From a virus: DNA of 31,936 nt. Shown here in pieces: positions 1-7,460 of the stretch (position 1 is the first letter of the stretch; each line of letters starts with the position of its first letter). The position numbers were made by a program, and so were the translations under genes. Location: the IMG/VR virus record IMGVR_UViG_3300035688_001185, positions 1 through 31,936 of that record. One strand, given 5' to 3'. The notes under the pieces are model-generated. The model did not search any database. It was not told the DNA's origin and saw only the letters and a program-made list of their open reading frames with translations.

Positions 1-684
1 ATGCCGAGTTTTGACATTGTGAGAACTTGGGAAGCGCCTGAATCCTTCCGAGTTCAATCTGTCATAGGCTCATTTGCACTGCTAGACTGCAAACTGGAGA
101 AGCGTTTCAAAGGATCCTTGCCTATAGACGAGGAACCTTGGCAGATCGGCGTGATCGTCGGCCGGAGCGGGACGGGCAAGACAAGCATAGCCAAAGAGCT
201 TTTCGGAGACGCCTACATCAGCAAATTTGAATACGATCATAAGAGCATCCTTGAAGACTTCCCTGAAGATCTCTCAGTTGAAGACATAACAAAGGCGCTC
301 TGTAGCGTCGGCTTTGCAAGCCCACCAGACTGGCTCAAAAGCTACGAACAGCTGAGCCAAGGCGAGAAAATGCGTGTCGACATCGCAAGAGCCCTAATGC
401 TCGAGCAGGACCTGATAGTGTTTGACGAATTCACAAGCGTCGTCGACCGAGAAGTCGCCCAAGTCTCGGCCTTCGCTATTTCCAAGGCCATAAGAAAATC
501 GAAGAAGCGATTCATCGCTGTAACATGCCATTATGACGTGGTTGATTGGCTTGAGCCAGACTGGATCTTCACAACTGACACTATGGAATTTAATAAAAAA
601 AAAGACCGAGTCCACAAATATGCCTCGACATTCGCAGATGCAGTGCTGATCTCTGGCGACAGTTTAGGCAATATCACTATCTAA
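1..684 (+). CDS. ABC-type ATPase, N-terminal part of a split phage ABC-ATPase/GNAT protein
   Basis: P-loop ATPase of the ABC class. Visible motifs: Walker A GRSGTGKT (residues 54-61), ABC signature LSQGE (118-122), Walker B LIVFDE (138-143) and a switch histidine in TCHYD (about 177). There are no membrane segments, so it is not a transporter component by itself. From memory of the family, tailed phages often carry this ATPase fused to a GNAT acyltransferase next to the terminase genes. Here the GNAT half follows in the -1 frame, and the junction lies at a run of nine A bases (595-603, residues 199-201, all Lys). The 26 residues after the run in this frame look like an out-of-frame tail. The start is taken at the first base of the window; an upstream start cannot be excluded. 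Biochemical role is unknown; a role in DNA modification or packaging is inference. Confidence 0.8.
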   Translation: MPSFDIVRTWEAPESFRVQSVIGSFALLDCKLEKRFKGSLPIDEEPWQIGVIVGRSGTGKTSIAKELFGDAYISKFEYDHKSILEDFPEDLSVEDITKALCSVGFASPPDWLKSYEQLSQGEKMRVDIARALMLEQDLIVFDEFTSVVDREVAQVSAFAISKAIRKSKKRFIAVTCHYDVVDWLEPDWIFTTDTMEFNKKKDRVHKYASTFADAVLISGDSLGNITI

Positions 685-1079
685 ACTCTGAGCTCAGCCC
701 CTTCACCAAGAACTACGTTGCCCTCTACAAAGGCAAACCCATAGCGTTCATAGCCGTCATGAAAGTCAAAATGAGCGCACTCTATTATCGAGTCAGCAGG
801 CTTGTGGTCCTTCCAGATTATCAGGGCATAGGGGTTGGCAAACGCCTCCTTAACTTCATGGCAAAATACTACACGGCGAGAACGAAGCTTCCCTTCACAA
901 TCATAACTGGCAACCCACAGCTACTAAGGGGCAACCTGGAAGGCTGGAAGATCACGCATATTGGCAGAGGCCAAAGAGTTGACTCTAGAAACTTGGCTCA
1001 TCCATACACGGGGTCAAGCGAGAAGAGGATAACGGTATCCCTGCGTTATTCGCCAGAAAAGGGGAATTTAGGGGGGTAG
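597..1079 (+). CDS. GNAT-family acyltransferase half of the split ABC-ATPase/GNAT protein
   Basis: The frame is open from 597 to the stop at 1079 and encodes a GNAT domain. The acetyl-CoA-binding signature is clear: a beta strand followed by VLPDYQGIGVGKRLL, matching the V-x-P-x-x-Q/R-G-x-G/A motif A. The residues before the first ATG (759) already look homologous to family members (HYLNSEL, then YVALYKGKPIAFIAV), so ATG 759 would cut into the domain. The natural protein is therefore probably a fusion with the upstream ATPase of about 358 residues, reached by a -1 shift on the A9 run. Without a shift this half has no good start codon or ribosome binding site. GNAT-fold enzymes in phages include Mom-like DNA-modifying proteins, but which substrate this one acylates cannot be read from the sequence. 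Confidence 0.75.
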   Translation, partial: KKRPSPQICLDIRRCSADLWRQFRQYHYLNSELSPFTKNYVALYKGKPIAFIAVMKVKMSALYYRVSRLVVLPDYQGIGVGKRLLNFMAKYYTARTKLPFTIITGNPQLLRGNLEGWKITHIGRGQRVDSRNLAHPYTGSSEKRITVSLRYSPEKGNLGG

Positions 1080-1083
1080 GCGA

Positions 1084-1587
1084 ATGGACAAGCAGCTGTT
1101 GGAAAGACGGACAAAGATGCTGCAGCAGCATTTGATGGGTATCCCTCTGAAGCTGATAGTAGAGAACCTTGAGAAAGAGTCCGGGGCCACTGCAAAGAAC
1201 CTTTATCATGATTGGGAGCGGCGGAGACAGTGGATTCCGCAAGTAGTGCAACTTGACGATCCCACGCTTCTGCACAGTTTCCTCGAAGGCGCCAGGTCTG
1301 TCTTGCCCAAAGCTTGGCTTCTCCTGCAGGACACGGATAACGACTTCGTGAAGTTAGGCGCGTTGAAGCTGATCAAGGACACTAACTTAGAAGTGCTAGA
1401 AATCCTGCAGAGCGTTGGAGCCGTTGAAAAGAAGCCCCAGCAGGTTAACCTTCTAAGCTTGAACCTCGGGTTTGAAGCAGACCCTGATCTGAAGAGAATA
1501 CTCATGGAAGAGGCTGAACGTCAAAAACGAGAGCGTGAAACAGACGAGGCTAGACAGCCCGGGCAGACAGCAACTCCAGCGTCTTAA
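1084..1587 (+). CDS. Probable terminase small subunit
   Basis: A 167-residue, mainly helical and charged protein directly upstream of the large terminase, with which it overlaps by 53 bases in another frame. The N-terminal part (about residues 1-45, LLERRTKMLQQHLMGIPLKLIVENLEKESG) is compatible with a helix-turn-helix DNA-recognition segment of the type found in small terminases. The middle is a helical region that would fit oligomerisation, and the C-terminus is a low-complexity Glu/Arg/Gln tail. A GGGGGGTAGGCGA stretch just before ATG 1084 provides the ribosome binding site. The call rests on position, size and fold type rather than on a diagnostic motif. It would select viral DNA for packaging with the large subunit. 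Confidence 0.65.
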   Translation: MDKQLLERRTKMLQQHLMGIPLKLIVENLEKESGATAKNLYHDWERRRQWIPQVVQLDDPTLLHSFLEGARSVLPKAWLLLQDTDNDFVKLGALKLIKDTNLEVLEILQSVGAVEKKPQQVNLLSLNLGFEADPDLKRILMEEAERQKRERETDEARQPGQTATPAS

Positions 1588-2818
1588 CTATCTCAAGTAT
1601 TGCCCCCACACTGAGCAACTAAAGTTTCACGCTGGCATGGGCGTCTGGACGCAGCGGGCATGCTTATGCGGAACAGGCGCTGGAAAGACAATATGCGGAT
1701 GCTATGAGGATATTCGCTGGGCACAAGCTTACCCGGGAAGCGTCGGCTACATCTTTGAGCCAAACTTTCCCATGATTCGTCGAATTCTTCTGCCAACACT
1801 GTCAAGTCCCCTGTTGCTGGGCGAACCCTTCACGGATAACCCTCTTGTAGCGGGCTACAGCAAGCAGGATCAGCGGTTGGACTGGAAGAACGGGAGTCAA
1901 TGGTGGTTCGTAAGCCTCGATGATCCAGAGAAGAGCGAAGGACCAAACGTTGACTACGCACACGTTGATGAAGCCCGATTGGTAGGGCATTTTGACGTCG
2001 CTTGGCAGACGATTCTTAGACGGCTTAGAGGAAGCGGCAGAACATCAGTGCCCTTGAAACCAAGCGTTTGGCTCACAACAACGCCTGACGCTCCACAAAC
2101 TGATCTCTTCAATGCTGTTGAGAACCCCAAAACGAAGAGTCCCAACTGCCGAGTGTACAGATGGAGCATCTACCAGAATCCGAGGCTGACGAAAGAGTAC
2201 GTTGACGAGATGGTTCGGACTCACACGGGCGGCTTGGCGGACAGGTTCATCTACGGCCGCTTTGCAGTGGTCGGTGTTGGCAGCTTCGGGTTTGACGCAA
2301 CGATGCATATTCGTGAAATCGACCCTGGGCTCTTGAAAGAAATTCGTTACGGTGTTGACTTCGGATGGACCAACCCAACCGCCATAGTCGCCTTAGGCTA
2401 TGATGGTGATGGCCGAGTCTGGATTCTTGATGAAGTATATCAACGTCAGATGAGGCAAGAAGACATTATCCAAGCGCTCATCGAGTTTCGCCAGAAGTAT
2501 GGGGAGGGCGATATCCTATGCGATCCGAGCAATCCTGAGACGATTGATGCCCTGCGCCGGGCAGAGTTGAACGCAAGTGGCTACCATGCCAAACGCGAAG
2601 ACGGCTTAAGAGAGTTCGGCGGCAGATTCGCAAAGGCAAGTGACGGCAAGCCAAGAGTCTTCATCAGCAAGGAATGTGTGAACCTCACTAGCGAGCTTCT
2701 CGAGTACAGGGAAGACGTGAAAGAGAACGATCACGCTGTCGACGCAACTCGCTATGCACTGAAGCTAGGACCCTCGGATGAAGTTACTCGGGCACGATTC
2801 ATACCGTTTAGGCGATAA
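1535..2818 (+). CDS. terL: Terminase large subunit (packaging ATPase and nuclease)
   Basis: Two-domain packaging motor of 427 residues, normal for the family. The ATPase domain has Walker A CGTGAGKT (45-52), Walker B ending in the DE pair of YAHVDEARL (145-146) and the coupling motif WLTTTPDA (179-186). The C-terminal RNase H-like nuclease has three expected acidic residues: D275 in YGVDFGWTNP, D330 in ILCDPSNPE and D403 in NDHAVDATRYA. It pumps DNA through the portal into the prohead and cuts the concatemer. The GTG at 1535 lies inside the small terminase gene; a start near the YCPHTEQLKFH segment would also leave the motor intact, so the exact start is uncertain. The portal gene follows after one small gene, which is the standard packaging order. 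Confidence 0.95.
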   Translation: MKQTRLDSPGRQQLQRLNYLKYCPHTEQLKFHAGMGVWTQRACLCGTGAGKTICGCYEDIRWAQAYPGSVGYIFEPNFPMIRRILLPTLSSPLLLGEPFTDNPLVAGYSKQDQRLDWKNGSQWWFVSLDDPEKSEGPNVDYAHVDEARLVGHFDVAWQTILRRLRGSGRTSVPLKPSVWLTTTPDAPQTDLFNAVENPKTKSPNCRVYRWSIYQNPRLTKEYVDEMVRTHTGGLADRFIYGRFAVVGVGSFGFDATMHIREIDPGLLKEIRYGVDFGWTNPTAIVALGYDGDGRVWILDEVYQRQMRQEDIIQALIEFRQKYGEGDILCDPSNPETIDALRRAELNASGYHAKREDGLREFGGRFAKASDGKPRVFISKECVNLTSELLEYREDVKENDHAVDATRYALKLGPSDEVTRARFIPFRR

Positions 2819-2832
2819 TTGAGGTGAACAAG

Positions 2833-3003
2833 TTGGAAGAAGAGATCTTTCTTACGAATGCAGCAGACAAGCAAGTGAAGATTCTAGGTATGACGACTAC
2901 CCACAAGGTTGACGAGCTGCACGTTTACGTTAACGGTGTTGACATCACCAAGTCTGTTGTTCTCGACATCTTGAAGATCACAGTTGAAAAGAAGAGTGCA
3001 TAG
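2833..3003 (+). CDS. Small hypothetical protein between terminase and portal
   Basis: A 56-residue reading frame with a TTG start at 2833, preceded by a strong GAGGTGA ribosome binding site (2821-2827) at good spacing, ending at TAG 3001-3003, five bases before the portal start. The protein begins MEEEIFLTNAADKQVK and ends with a Lys-rich tail (EKKSA); the middle is beta-strand-like (DELHVYVNGVDITKSVVL). The ribosome binding site, the dense packing and the codon use matching its neighbours make it a likely gene. I do not recognise the family. A small virion or packaging accessory protein is a guess from position only. Confidence 0.6.
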   Translation: MEEEIFLTNAADKQVKILGMTTTHKVDELHVYVNGVDITKSVVLDILKITVEKKSA

Positions 3004-3008
3004 GATAG

Positions 3009-4283
3009 ATGCCGTGGAACACAGCCGAGTACAAGCAAGGCCTCCAGGCGATGCGTGCCTATCCGCCAGATGTCAGCCGAAGGCAGATTCAAGAAGAGAT
3101 CCCGGTTGGATGGCGCCAAGACGCTGGTCTCTGGGGCTACGTTACAAAATACATGATCAGGGGCAGCGGTGCTGGCTTCGTAACTCCGCCCTATACGGCT
3201 TATTGGGACCGTCTCTGGGGCGCAACGCCCATCGAGGATCTTCCGAAGTACAAGGATCTCTACACGTTTACTCCGTACATCAAGGCTGCTATTGATGTTA
3301 CGGTGAACTTAGCGGTCAGCAACGGCTTCGAACTTGAGGGCTCCACGCCGGAAGTGCGTGATTTCCTTTCAGACTGGCTTGATGAGCGCAACTATCTTGA
3401 AACGATGCGAATGACGACTGTCGATCAGCTGGTCTTCGGGAACGGGTATGCTGAACTCTGCAAAGAAGAGGGCACTGGCACAGTCATGGCGGTTAAACCG
3501 TTAGATCCTGTGCACATGCGGGTAAGGCGAGATCCTTACGGACAGGTTCTAGGCTACATACAACTTCTGACAATGCCGCCCGTCGTTTTCCCAGTAGACG
3601 ACATGATGCACTTCCGCTGGAGCCCTAAGAGCTGGTGGTACGAATTCAGCTACGGAACTTCGCTCCTCAGACCCTTGCTCAAGATAGAGGCTTTGATTGA
3701 CCAGTTTGAAGACGACATGGCTGTGATTAGCCATCTCTACACTAAGCCGATGCTCGTCGTCAAGGGTGGCACTCCTGAAAAGCCCTTTACAGGTCCTCAG
3801 TTGAACGAGCTTATTGACAGTTTCTCAGCCAGAACCGTGGCCAGCGACGTGTTTGTAAGGGGAGACTGTGCCGTCGAAGCCATACCAAGCATGACCAGGC
3901 AGATCAACATCAAATGGTGGCTTGATTATATGCATGAGATGCGAGAAGCGGTTCTGGGCGTGCCCAAGATCTTCATGGGTCACAGTGAAGGCACAAACCG
4001 AGCGACTGCAGACACTGTGATGCAAGAATACGTTACAAGGCTCAGAATGATTCAAGAGAACAATTCTGACCAGCTAGAAACATGCCTCTTCAAACAGCTT
4101 ATACGCCGAGAGTTCGGCGAAGACGTTGAGGTTCCCTCTTGTAAATGGCGGCCGATTTGGGAGCCAACAGTACAAGAAATCGGACCTCTCATCGACACGC
4201 TTGCCAAGGATGGGATTATCGAGCGGAGTGAAGCAAGATTGCGTTTAGGCTTCCCTGAAGAAAGCCCGACCCAAGAGAACTAG
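3009..4283 (+). CDS. Portal protein
   Basis: A 424-residue protein immediately after the packaging genes, in the usual portal position and of usual size. Typical portal features: an N-terminal lead-in, then YTFTPYIKAAIDVTVNLAVSNGFEL (a membership-like helix seen in many siphovirus portals), a WLDERNYLETMRMTTVDQLVFGNGYAEL segment, a loop DPVHMRVRRDPYGQVLGY, the W-S-P-K-S-W-W-Y-E-F-S-Y-G-T-S-LL segment, and the C-terminal FMGHSEGTNRATADTVMQEYVTRLR stretch. It would form the dodecameric ring at one capsid vertex through which DNA enters and leaves, and to which the connector proteins bind. The assignment is by pattern; no catalytic residues are expected. Confidence 0.88.
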   Translation: MPWNTAEYKQGLQAMRAYPPDVSRRQIQEEIPVGWRQDAGLWGYVTKYMIRGSGAGFVTPPYTAYWDRLWGATPIEDLPKYKDLYTFTPYIKAAIDVTVNLAVSNGFELEGSTPEVRDFLSDWLDERNYLETMRMTTVDQLVFGNGYAELCKEEGTGTVMAVKPLDPVHMRVRRDPYGQVLGYIQLLTMPPVVFPVDDMMHFRWSPKSWWYEFSYGTSLLRPLLKIEALIDQFEDDMAVISHLYTKPMLVVKGGTPEKPFTGPQLNELIDSFSARTVASDVFVRGDCAVEAIPSMTRQINIKWWLDYMHEMREAVLGVPKIFMGHSEGTNRATADTVMQEYVTRLRMIQENNSDQLETCLFKQLIRREFGEDVEVPSCKWRPIWEPTVQEIGPLIDTLAKDGIIERSEARLRLGFPEESPTQEN

Positions 4284-4297
4284 CAGGCAAGATCCAG

Positions 4298-4612
4298 ATG
4301 AGTGAAGAATTAGCTGGTGTTCTGAAAGACATCAGCTCCCAACTTGCTAAGCTAATCAGAGCAATAGAGTCTCAGACGAAGAGCCCCGTTGGTTATGAAT
4401 GGCAGGATCTGATGAAACTGCCGAAGCATCTTCAAACGACCGCTATTGTCTTAGGCAAAACTGGCTGCGTCTGCGCTGTTGACGTTGCCCATGCTACGGG
4501 TAGAGCACGGGCGGTTGAGAGCAGCTATCTCAATGACCTCGTCCTCTTGGGCTTGGCGAAGAAGGAGAAGCAATCGAACAAGACTGTCTATTATCTGCCG
4601 GTGATTGAATGA
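4298..4612 (+). CDS. Winged helix-turn-helix protein
   Basis: A 104-residue protein. The N-terminal 30 residues form an amphipathic helix (LAGVLKDISSQLAKLIRAIESQ) that could dimerise. Residues about 35-100 look like an ArsR/MarR-like winged helix: LPKHLQTTAIVLGKTG, CAVDVAHATGRARAVESSYLNDLVLLGLAKKEKQSNKTVYYLP, that is, helix, recognition helix, then a beta wing. Its stop overlaps the next start in ATGA. It probably binds DNA. Whether it regulates viral genes or has been recruited to the packaging/head module is unclear; its position among late genes is unusual for a repressor. Confidence 0.65.
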   Translation: MSEELAGVLKDISSQLAKLIRAIESQTKSPVGYEWQDLMKLPKHLQTTAIVLGKTGCVCAVDVAHATGRARAVESSYLNDLVLLGLAKKEKQSNKTVYYLPVIE

Positions 4613-4803
4613 TGCCAAACGCAAGTGAAGTTGTCCATCGCTGCGAATGCGGATACGTATTCTCAATGTTCAATGCGAACAGAGGCAGCCGAATACTTTG
4701 GAAACATGTTCCAAAGAAATGCTACAAGTGCCATAAACCTTGGCCGCTTGGCACCCCGGAAGAGTTCAAACGGAAGTATTTCCCAGATGAAGCGTCGGCT
4801 TAG
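4609..4803 (+). CDS. Small zinc-ribbon protein
   Basis: A 64-residue protein with two cysteine pairs, C-x-C-G (about residues 12-15, HRCECGYVF) and C-x2-C (KCYKCHKPWPLG, about 38-41), the arrangement of a zinc ribbon of the rubredoxin-like knuckle type. It is translationally coupled to the upstream winged-helix gene by an ATGATG/TGA overlap. Tiny zinc ribbons are common in archaeal viruses, where they bind nucleic acid or protein partners. No specific function can be assigned. Confidence 0.7.
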   Translation: MMPNASEVVHRCECGYVFSMFNANRGSRILWKHVPKKCYKCHKPWPLGTPEEFKRKYFPDEASA

Positions 4804-5086
4804 CAAATGGTGGCCTCGAATGGCTTGCAGCAGCCTCTGCGGGTTTACTGACGAGATGCGAAGGCCTCACCTCAGTTGTCTTTGGTGTCGTGTACGAAGG
4901 CTCTTCTACGGGAAACTGGACTCGAACAAATATCACAAGAACAGGTACTTGCCTGGAGTAGTTTTCCCGCTCACATACTACAATTACGTGTTGTGCATCG
5001 ACACGAGCCCCGGACGCAGGTTCAAGAAAGTCAAGGATTTCTTGCTGAAGCACTTATTGACGATTTGTGAAGGATTGGCGAATTGA
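4787..5086 (+). CDS. Small basic Cys-rich protein, hypothetical
   Basis: A 99-residue frame starting at ATG 4787 inside the end of the zinc-ribbon gene and stopping one base before the next ATG (5088). Codon choice (AAG, TTC, GAC, CTC) resembles the neighbours. The N-terminal third is basic and has two cysteine pairs (C-x3-C at 14 and 18, C-x2-C at 31 and 34) that could bind zinc; the rest is beta-strand-like (VVFPLTYYNYVLCIDTSPG) followed by a basic helix. There is no strong ribosome binding site, and two other frames are partly open across the same region, so the call is moderate. No family recognised. Confidence 0.5.
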   Translation: MKRRLSKWWPRMACSSLCGFTDEMRRPHLSCLWCRVRRLFYGKLDSNKYHKNRYLPGVVFPLTYYNYVLCIDTSPGRRFKKVKDFLLKHLLTICEGLAN

Positions 5087-5087
5087 C

Positions 5088-5489
5088 ATGAGCGAGTTTG
5101 AGAAGGAACGCAAGGAACACCCAAAATTCACGGACGTTCAGGTTCGGCAGATAGTTCAAGATCACGGGAAGCTTAAGGCAATGGGGCTAGACGAGCAGGA
5201 GAATAGTTGGCGATACAGGGTTCAGGACCCCGCTAAATATGACAAGTTCAGGGTGAAGCAGATCACTACAGGCGTGCAGATCACGTATGCAAGGGTGAAA
5301 GGTTCGGATCGCTGGGAGATACAGAACTACATCTTCGACAAGAAACTGTTCAAAACCCCTGAGATCGTTAGGCAATGGCTTGACAAGCACTTGAAGAGCC
5401 AGATCAGTCTGCTCACAGATTTCAAGGCTTGGAATGAATATCGACGTCGTGCCATCAACGCCTACGTTGAGATAAGCACTGTGAGATAG
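5088..5489 (+). CDS. Hypothetical virion-module protein
   Basis: A 133-residue protein from ATG 5088; the same frame extends to a GTG at 5067, but ATG fits better because a GAAGGA motif lies just upstream. The sequence is mixed alpha/beta and charged, starting MSEFEKERKEHPKFTDVQVRQIVQDHGK and containing a compact central region (YDKFRVKQITTGVQITYARVKGSDRWEIQNYIFDKK). There are no cysteine pairs, signal peptide or membrane segments. It is the last plus-strand gene before the inverted membrane-protein gene and ends in a hairpin shared by the converging transcripts. I do not recognise the family. Confidence 0.65.
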   Translation: MSEFEKERKEHPKFTDVQVRQIVQDHGKLKAMGLDEQENSWRYRVQDPAKYDKFRVKQITTGVQITYARVKGSDRWEIQNYIFDKKLFKTPEIVRQWLDKHLKSQISLLTDFKAWNEYRRRAINAYVEISTVR

Positions 5490-5515
5490 AACAATCCTCT
5501 AGAATTCTGTTCTAT
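5486..5515. terminator. Hairpin between converging genes
   Basis: An 8-bp perfect inverted repeat (ATAGAACA ... TGTTCTAT) with a 14-base loop lies between the stop of the plus-strand gene ending at 5489 and the stop of the minus-strand gene ending at 5533. Its location between converging genes suggests transcription termination or mRNA-end protection. There is no long T tract after it on either strand, so it is not a classical terminator. Confidence 0.4.
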
Positions 5516-5532
5516 GATAGCGTTCCATTGCA

Positions 5533-6162
5533 CTAGGCTTTCGATGATCGAAGAAGCCTCAACGCCATGACTTCTATCCATAGCAGTATGAAGGCTCCCA
5601 TCACTCTCTGGAGTAGTCCTTCTATTGGTGAACCCGGTTGCCCGAAGGTTGCATATGTGATAGTAGAGATGACGGCAAGCACCAGACTAGCAAGTGAGAA
5701 CCTACCGTATTTAGTCCAACCGACCTCTTCATCAGCGATTGGGCGGCGAAGTCTTCTCCAAGCAAAGAACTCGCTGACGAAAATCGAAAGGCCACTTGCC
5801 TGAGCGAGTAGGTAGTGTGCCACTGCGGGCCACGGGGTGGGTTCGTCTGGGAAGAAGCCAACCAGGAAGAACAGTGCCCCACAGACGCCCAATGATATTG
5901 TCATGGCCTTCGAAGCCGGCAGCTCTTGTCTGAGACCTATCGCGAATGCGACCACCAAAACGCCGAAGACCCAGAAATTCAGATTTTGAAGCAAAGCATA
6001 GGAACCGTACAAAGCGTATGCGCCCAAGTCGCTCACTTGTTGAGTCATATGGCTGTAACCGGTTACCAAGAAGCCCTCCACGATTACCATCAAGACGAAG
6101 AAAATGGGTGCGATGACCCCGCATATTGCATAGAGTCTGAGATGCGACCTAGACTTGCTCAT
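5533..6162 (-). CDS. DUF998-like integral membrane protein
   Basis: About 209 residues with roughly six hydrophobic segments (LYAICGVIAPIFFVLMVIVEGFL, YALLQNLNFWVFGVLVVAFAIGL, MTISLGVCGALFFLVGFFP, HYLLAQASGLSIFVSEFFAW, FSLASLVLAVISTITYATFG, VMGAFILLWIEVMALRLL). The motif MTQQVSDLGAY in the first loop and the FPDEP...H arrangement after the third segment match my memory of the DUF998 family of archaeal and bacterial membrane proteins. ATG 6162 is chosen because a GGGAGG site lies about seven bases before it; a GTG at 6177 is an alternative. It is inverted relative to the whole virion module and has its own promoter, so it looks like a 'moron' gene expressed from the provirus. Function unknown; modification of the host envelope is a guess. 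Confidence 0.8.
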   Translation of the reverse strand: MSKSRSHLRLYAICGVIAPIFFVLMVIVEGFLVTGYSHMTQQVSDLGAYALYGSYALLQNLNFWVFGVLVVAFAIGLRQELPASKAMTISLGVCGALFFLVGFFPDEPTPWPAVAHYLLAQASGLSIFVSEFFAWRRLRRPIADEEVGWTKYGRFSLASLVLAVISTITYATFGQPGSPIEGLLQRVMGAFILLWIEVMALRLLRSSKA

Positions 6163-6196
6163 AACCAGCCCTCCCACTCCTCACTCTACCCGTTCT

Positions 6197-6210
6197 AAGT
6201 ATATAATTAT
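6197..6210. promoter_or_regulatory. Divergent archaeal promoter (TATA-like box)
   Basis: AAGTATATAATTAT is the strongest TATA-like element in the virion module. It reads acceptably on both strands. On the plus strand it lies about 70 bases before the protease start at 6274; on the minus strand it lies about 35-40 bases before the membrane-protein start at 6162. It probably drives both the inverted membrane-protein gene and the head gene group. Confidence 0.55.
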
Positions 6211-6273
6211 CGAGTGTCCGTGGCGCGCGCTATTCTGTCTTACCATCGCGCTTCATTAAATAAGGTGCAAGTA

Positions 6274-7446
6274 ATGCAGTTGAAATACTACATTCCCTTC
6301 AAAGCGCAAATCGGCCAAGAGGCAAACTTGGCTCTCAAAGAAAAGCTGCTGAACATTGAAGGCGTAGCAATCGACACAAGCGTCAACTCGAACAAGTGGC
6401 AAGTTCCCGAAGAGGATCTTGACTTTTTCGTCTCCAGTCTTCAAGGTGCACAGCTCCGAATCGATCATGCTGAAAGCGCTATGGCAGTAATAGGCAAGGT
6501 TCCCGAGGCAAAAAGGGCAGGCCAGGCAGCACTCTTTAGGGCTGAAATCGGTGACCAAGCAATCATCGAGAAAGTAATCAGGGGCTACCTCTCACACGTG
6601 AGCGTCCAAGTTGACAGTGAAGATGTCGAGTGTAGCAAGTGCCACAAGCCCAGCAGAAAAGAAGGCATGCTCATCCACCTGTGCCCCGGGAGCTGGGAGA
6701 TCGTTCACAAACCCAAAGTTCGAGAGCTCAGTATCGTCGCGAGCCCAGCCTACAAGAACACCGAGTTTAAGCCCGTGGGCTTCGCGGCTGCTATGGAAGA
6801 GGATCAGTGGGCTGCCATATCAAAGTCACTTAATCGTAATTCTGAAGGTGGCGATGTGGGTTCTAGGCCTAAGGAGCCGCAAGGACCTGAAAACAAACAT
6901 GAGAAAGAGGAGGTGAAGCCATTGTCTGCACAAAAGGATGGGCAGCAACAGGCTTCTCCGCATCAAGCACAAGGCGTAGTCAACGTTGCTCCTGGAGAAG
7001 GAGCACCAAAACAGGTTACATACGATGAACTGACGAATCAAGTTGTCAAGCTGATGGACCAAGTTAAGACCGCAGGGTCAGACGCTGAGATTGAAGCTTT
7101 GAACAAGAAAGTCGCTGAGATCGAAGCTGAAGTGGCGAAACGAGCAACCAAGACAGCACTAACGCGGAAGTTGACTGAGCTCTCGAAGAAGATGAGTGAA
7201 AGCGCCGCTGACGCGGCTGACGCAGGGAAAGCTAAGAAAAGCCAAGGAAACGGCGACGCAGAAGAGAAGCCGCCACCCCAAGCGGAAACTGCAGAATCAG
7301 CAGGCCGCAAGACACTAGGAAAAGGGTTGATCTCAAACGAGGAGCTCGACGCAGAGCAGAGCGGTCCAACATCGCCATGGTTCAAAGACATCTTGAAGGC
7401 TAACACTAGGCTCGGCACCGAAGGACGCGCGACATTCTCAGGTTAA
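6274..7446 (+). CDS. Prohead maturation protease with C-terminal scaffold
   Basis: About 390 residues from ATG 6274, chosen because AAGGTG lies seven bases upstream; the frame extends further up without a site. Residues 1-170 resemble the phage prohead (S78/U35-like) protease: H65 in RIDHAESAMAVIGKV, S110 in GYLSHVSVQVD and E151 in VRELSIVASPAY are the expected catalytic positions. Between S110 and E151 sits a possible zinc-binding insertion (C120-x2-C123 ... C137). The C-terminal half is Glu/Lys/Ala-rich low complexity with a coiled coil (TYDELTNQVVKLMDQVK, EIEALNKKVAEIEAEVAK), as in scaffold domains. It would shape the prohead and then cleave capsid and scaffold before DNA entry. The major capsid gene follows two genes later, as expected. 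Confidence 0.85.
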   Translation: MQLKYYIPFKAQIGQEANLALKEKLLNIEGVAIDTSVNSNKWQVPEEDLDFFVSSLQGAQLRIDHAESAMAVIGKVPEAKRAGQAALFRAEIGDQAIIEKVIRGYLSHVSVQVDSEDVECSKCHKPSRKEGMLIHLCPGSWEIVHKPKVRELSIVASPAYKNTEFKPVGFAAAMEEDQWAAISKSLNRNSEGGDVGSRPKEPQGPENKHEKEEVKPLSAQKDGQQQASPHQAQGVVNVAPGEGAPKQVTYDELTNQVVKLMDQVKTAGSDAEIEALNKKVAEIEAEVAKRATKTALTRKLTELSKKMSESAADAADAGKAKKSQGNGDAEEKPPPQAETAESAGRKTLGKGLISNEELDAEQSGPTSPWFKDILKANTRLGTEGRATFSG

Positions 7447-7460
7447 GAGGGTGAACAGTT

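Noticed and set aside
1-684. ABC transporter component
   Set aside because: No membrane protein partner is nearby, the neighbour is the terminase pair, and a GNAT domain continues the protein in the shifted frame, which fits the phage ATPase-GNAT family.
4791-4956. A protein-like frame reading through GLEWLAAASAGLLTRCEGL
   Set aside because: It has no start codon before most of its length and stops early; the alternative frame 4787-5086 has a start, a better length and neighbour-like codon use.
4876-5070. Open frame of 64 codons with TTG start
   Set aside because: It lacks a ribosome binding site and runs in a different frame across the better candidate at 4787-5086.
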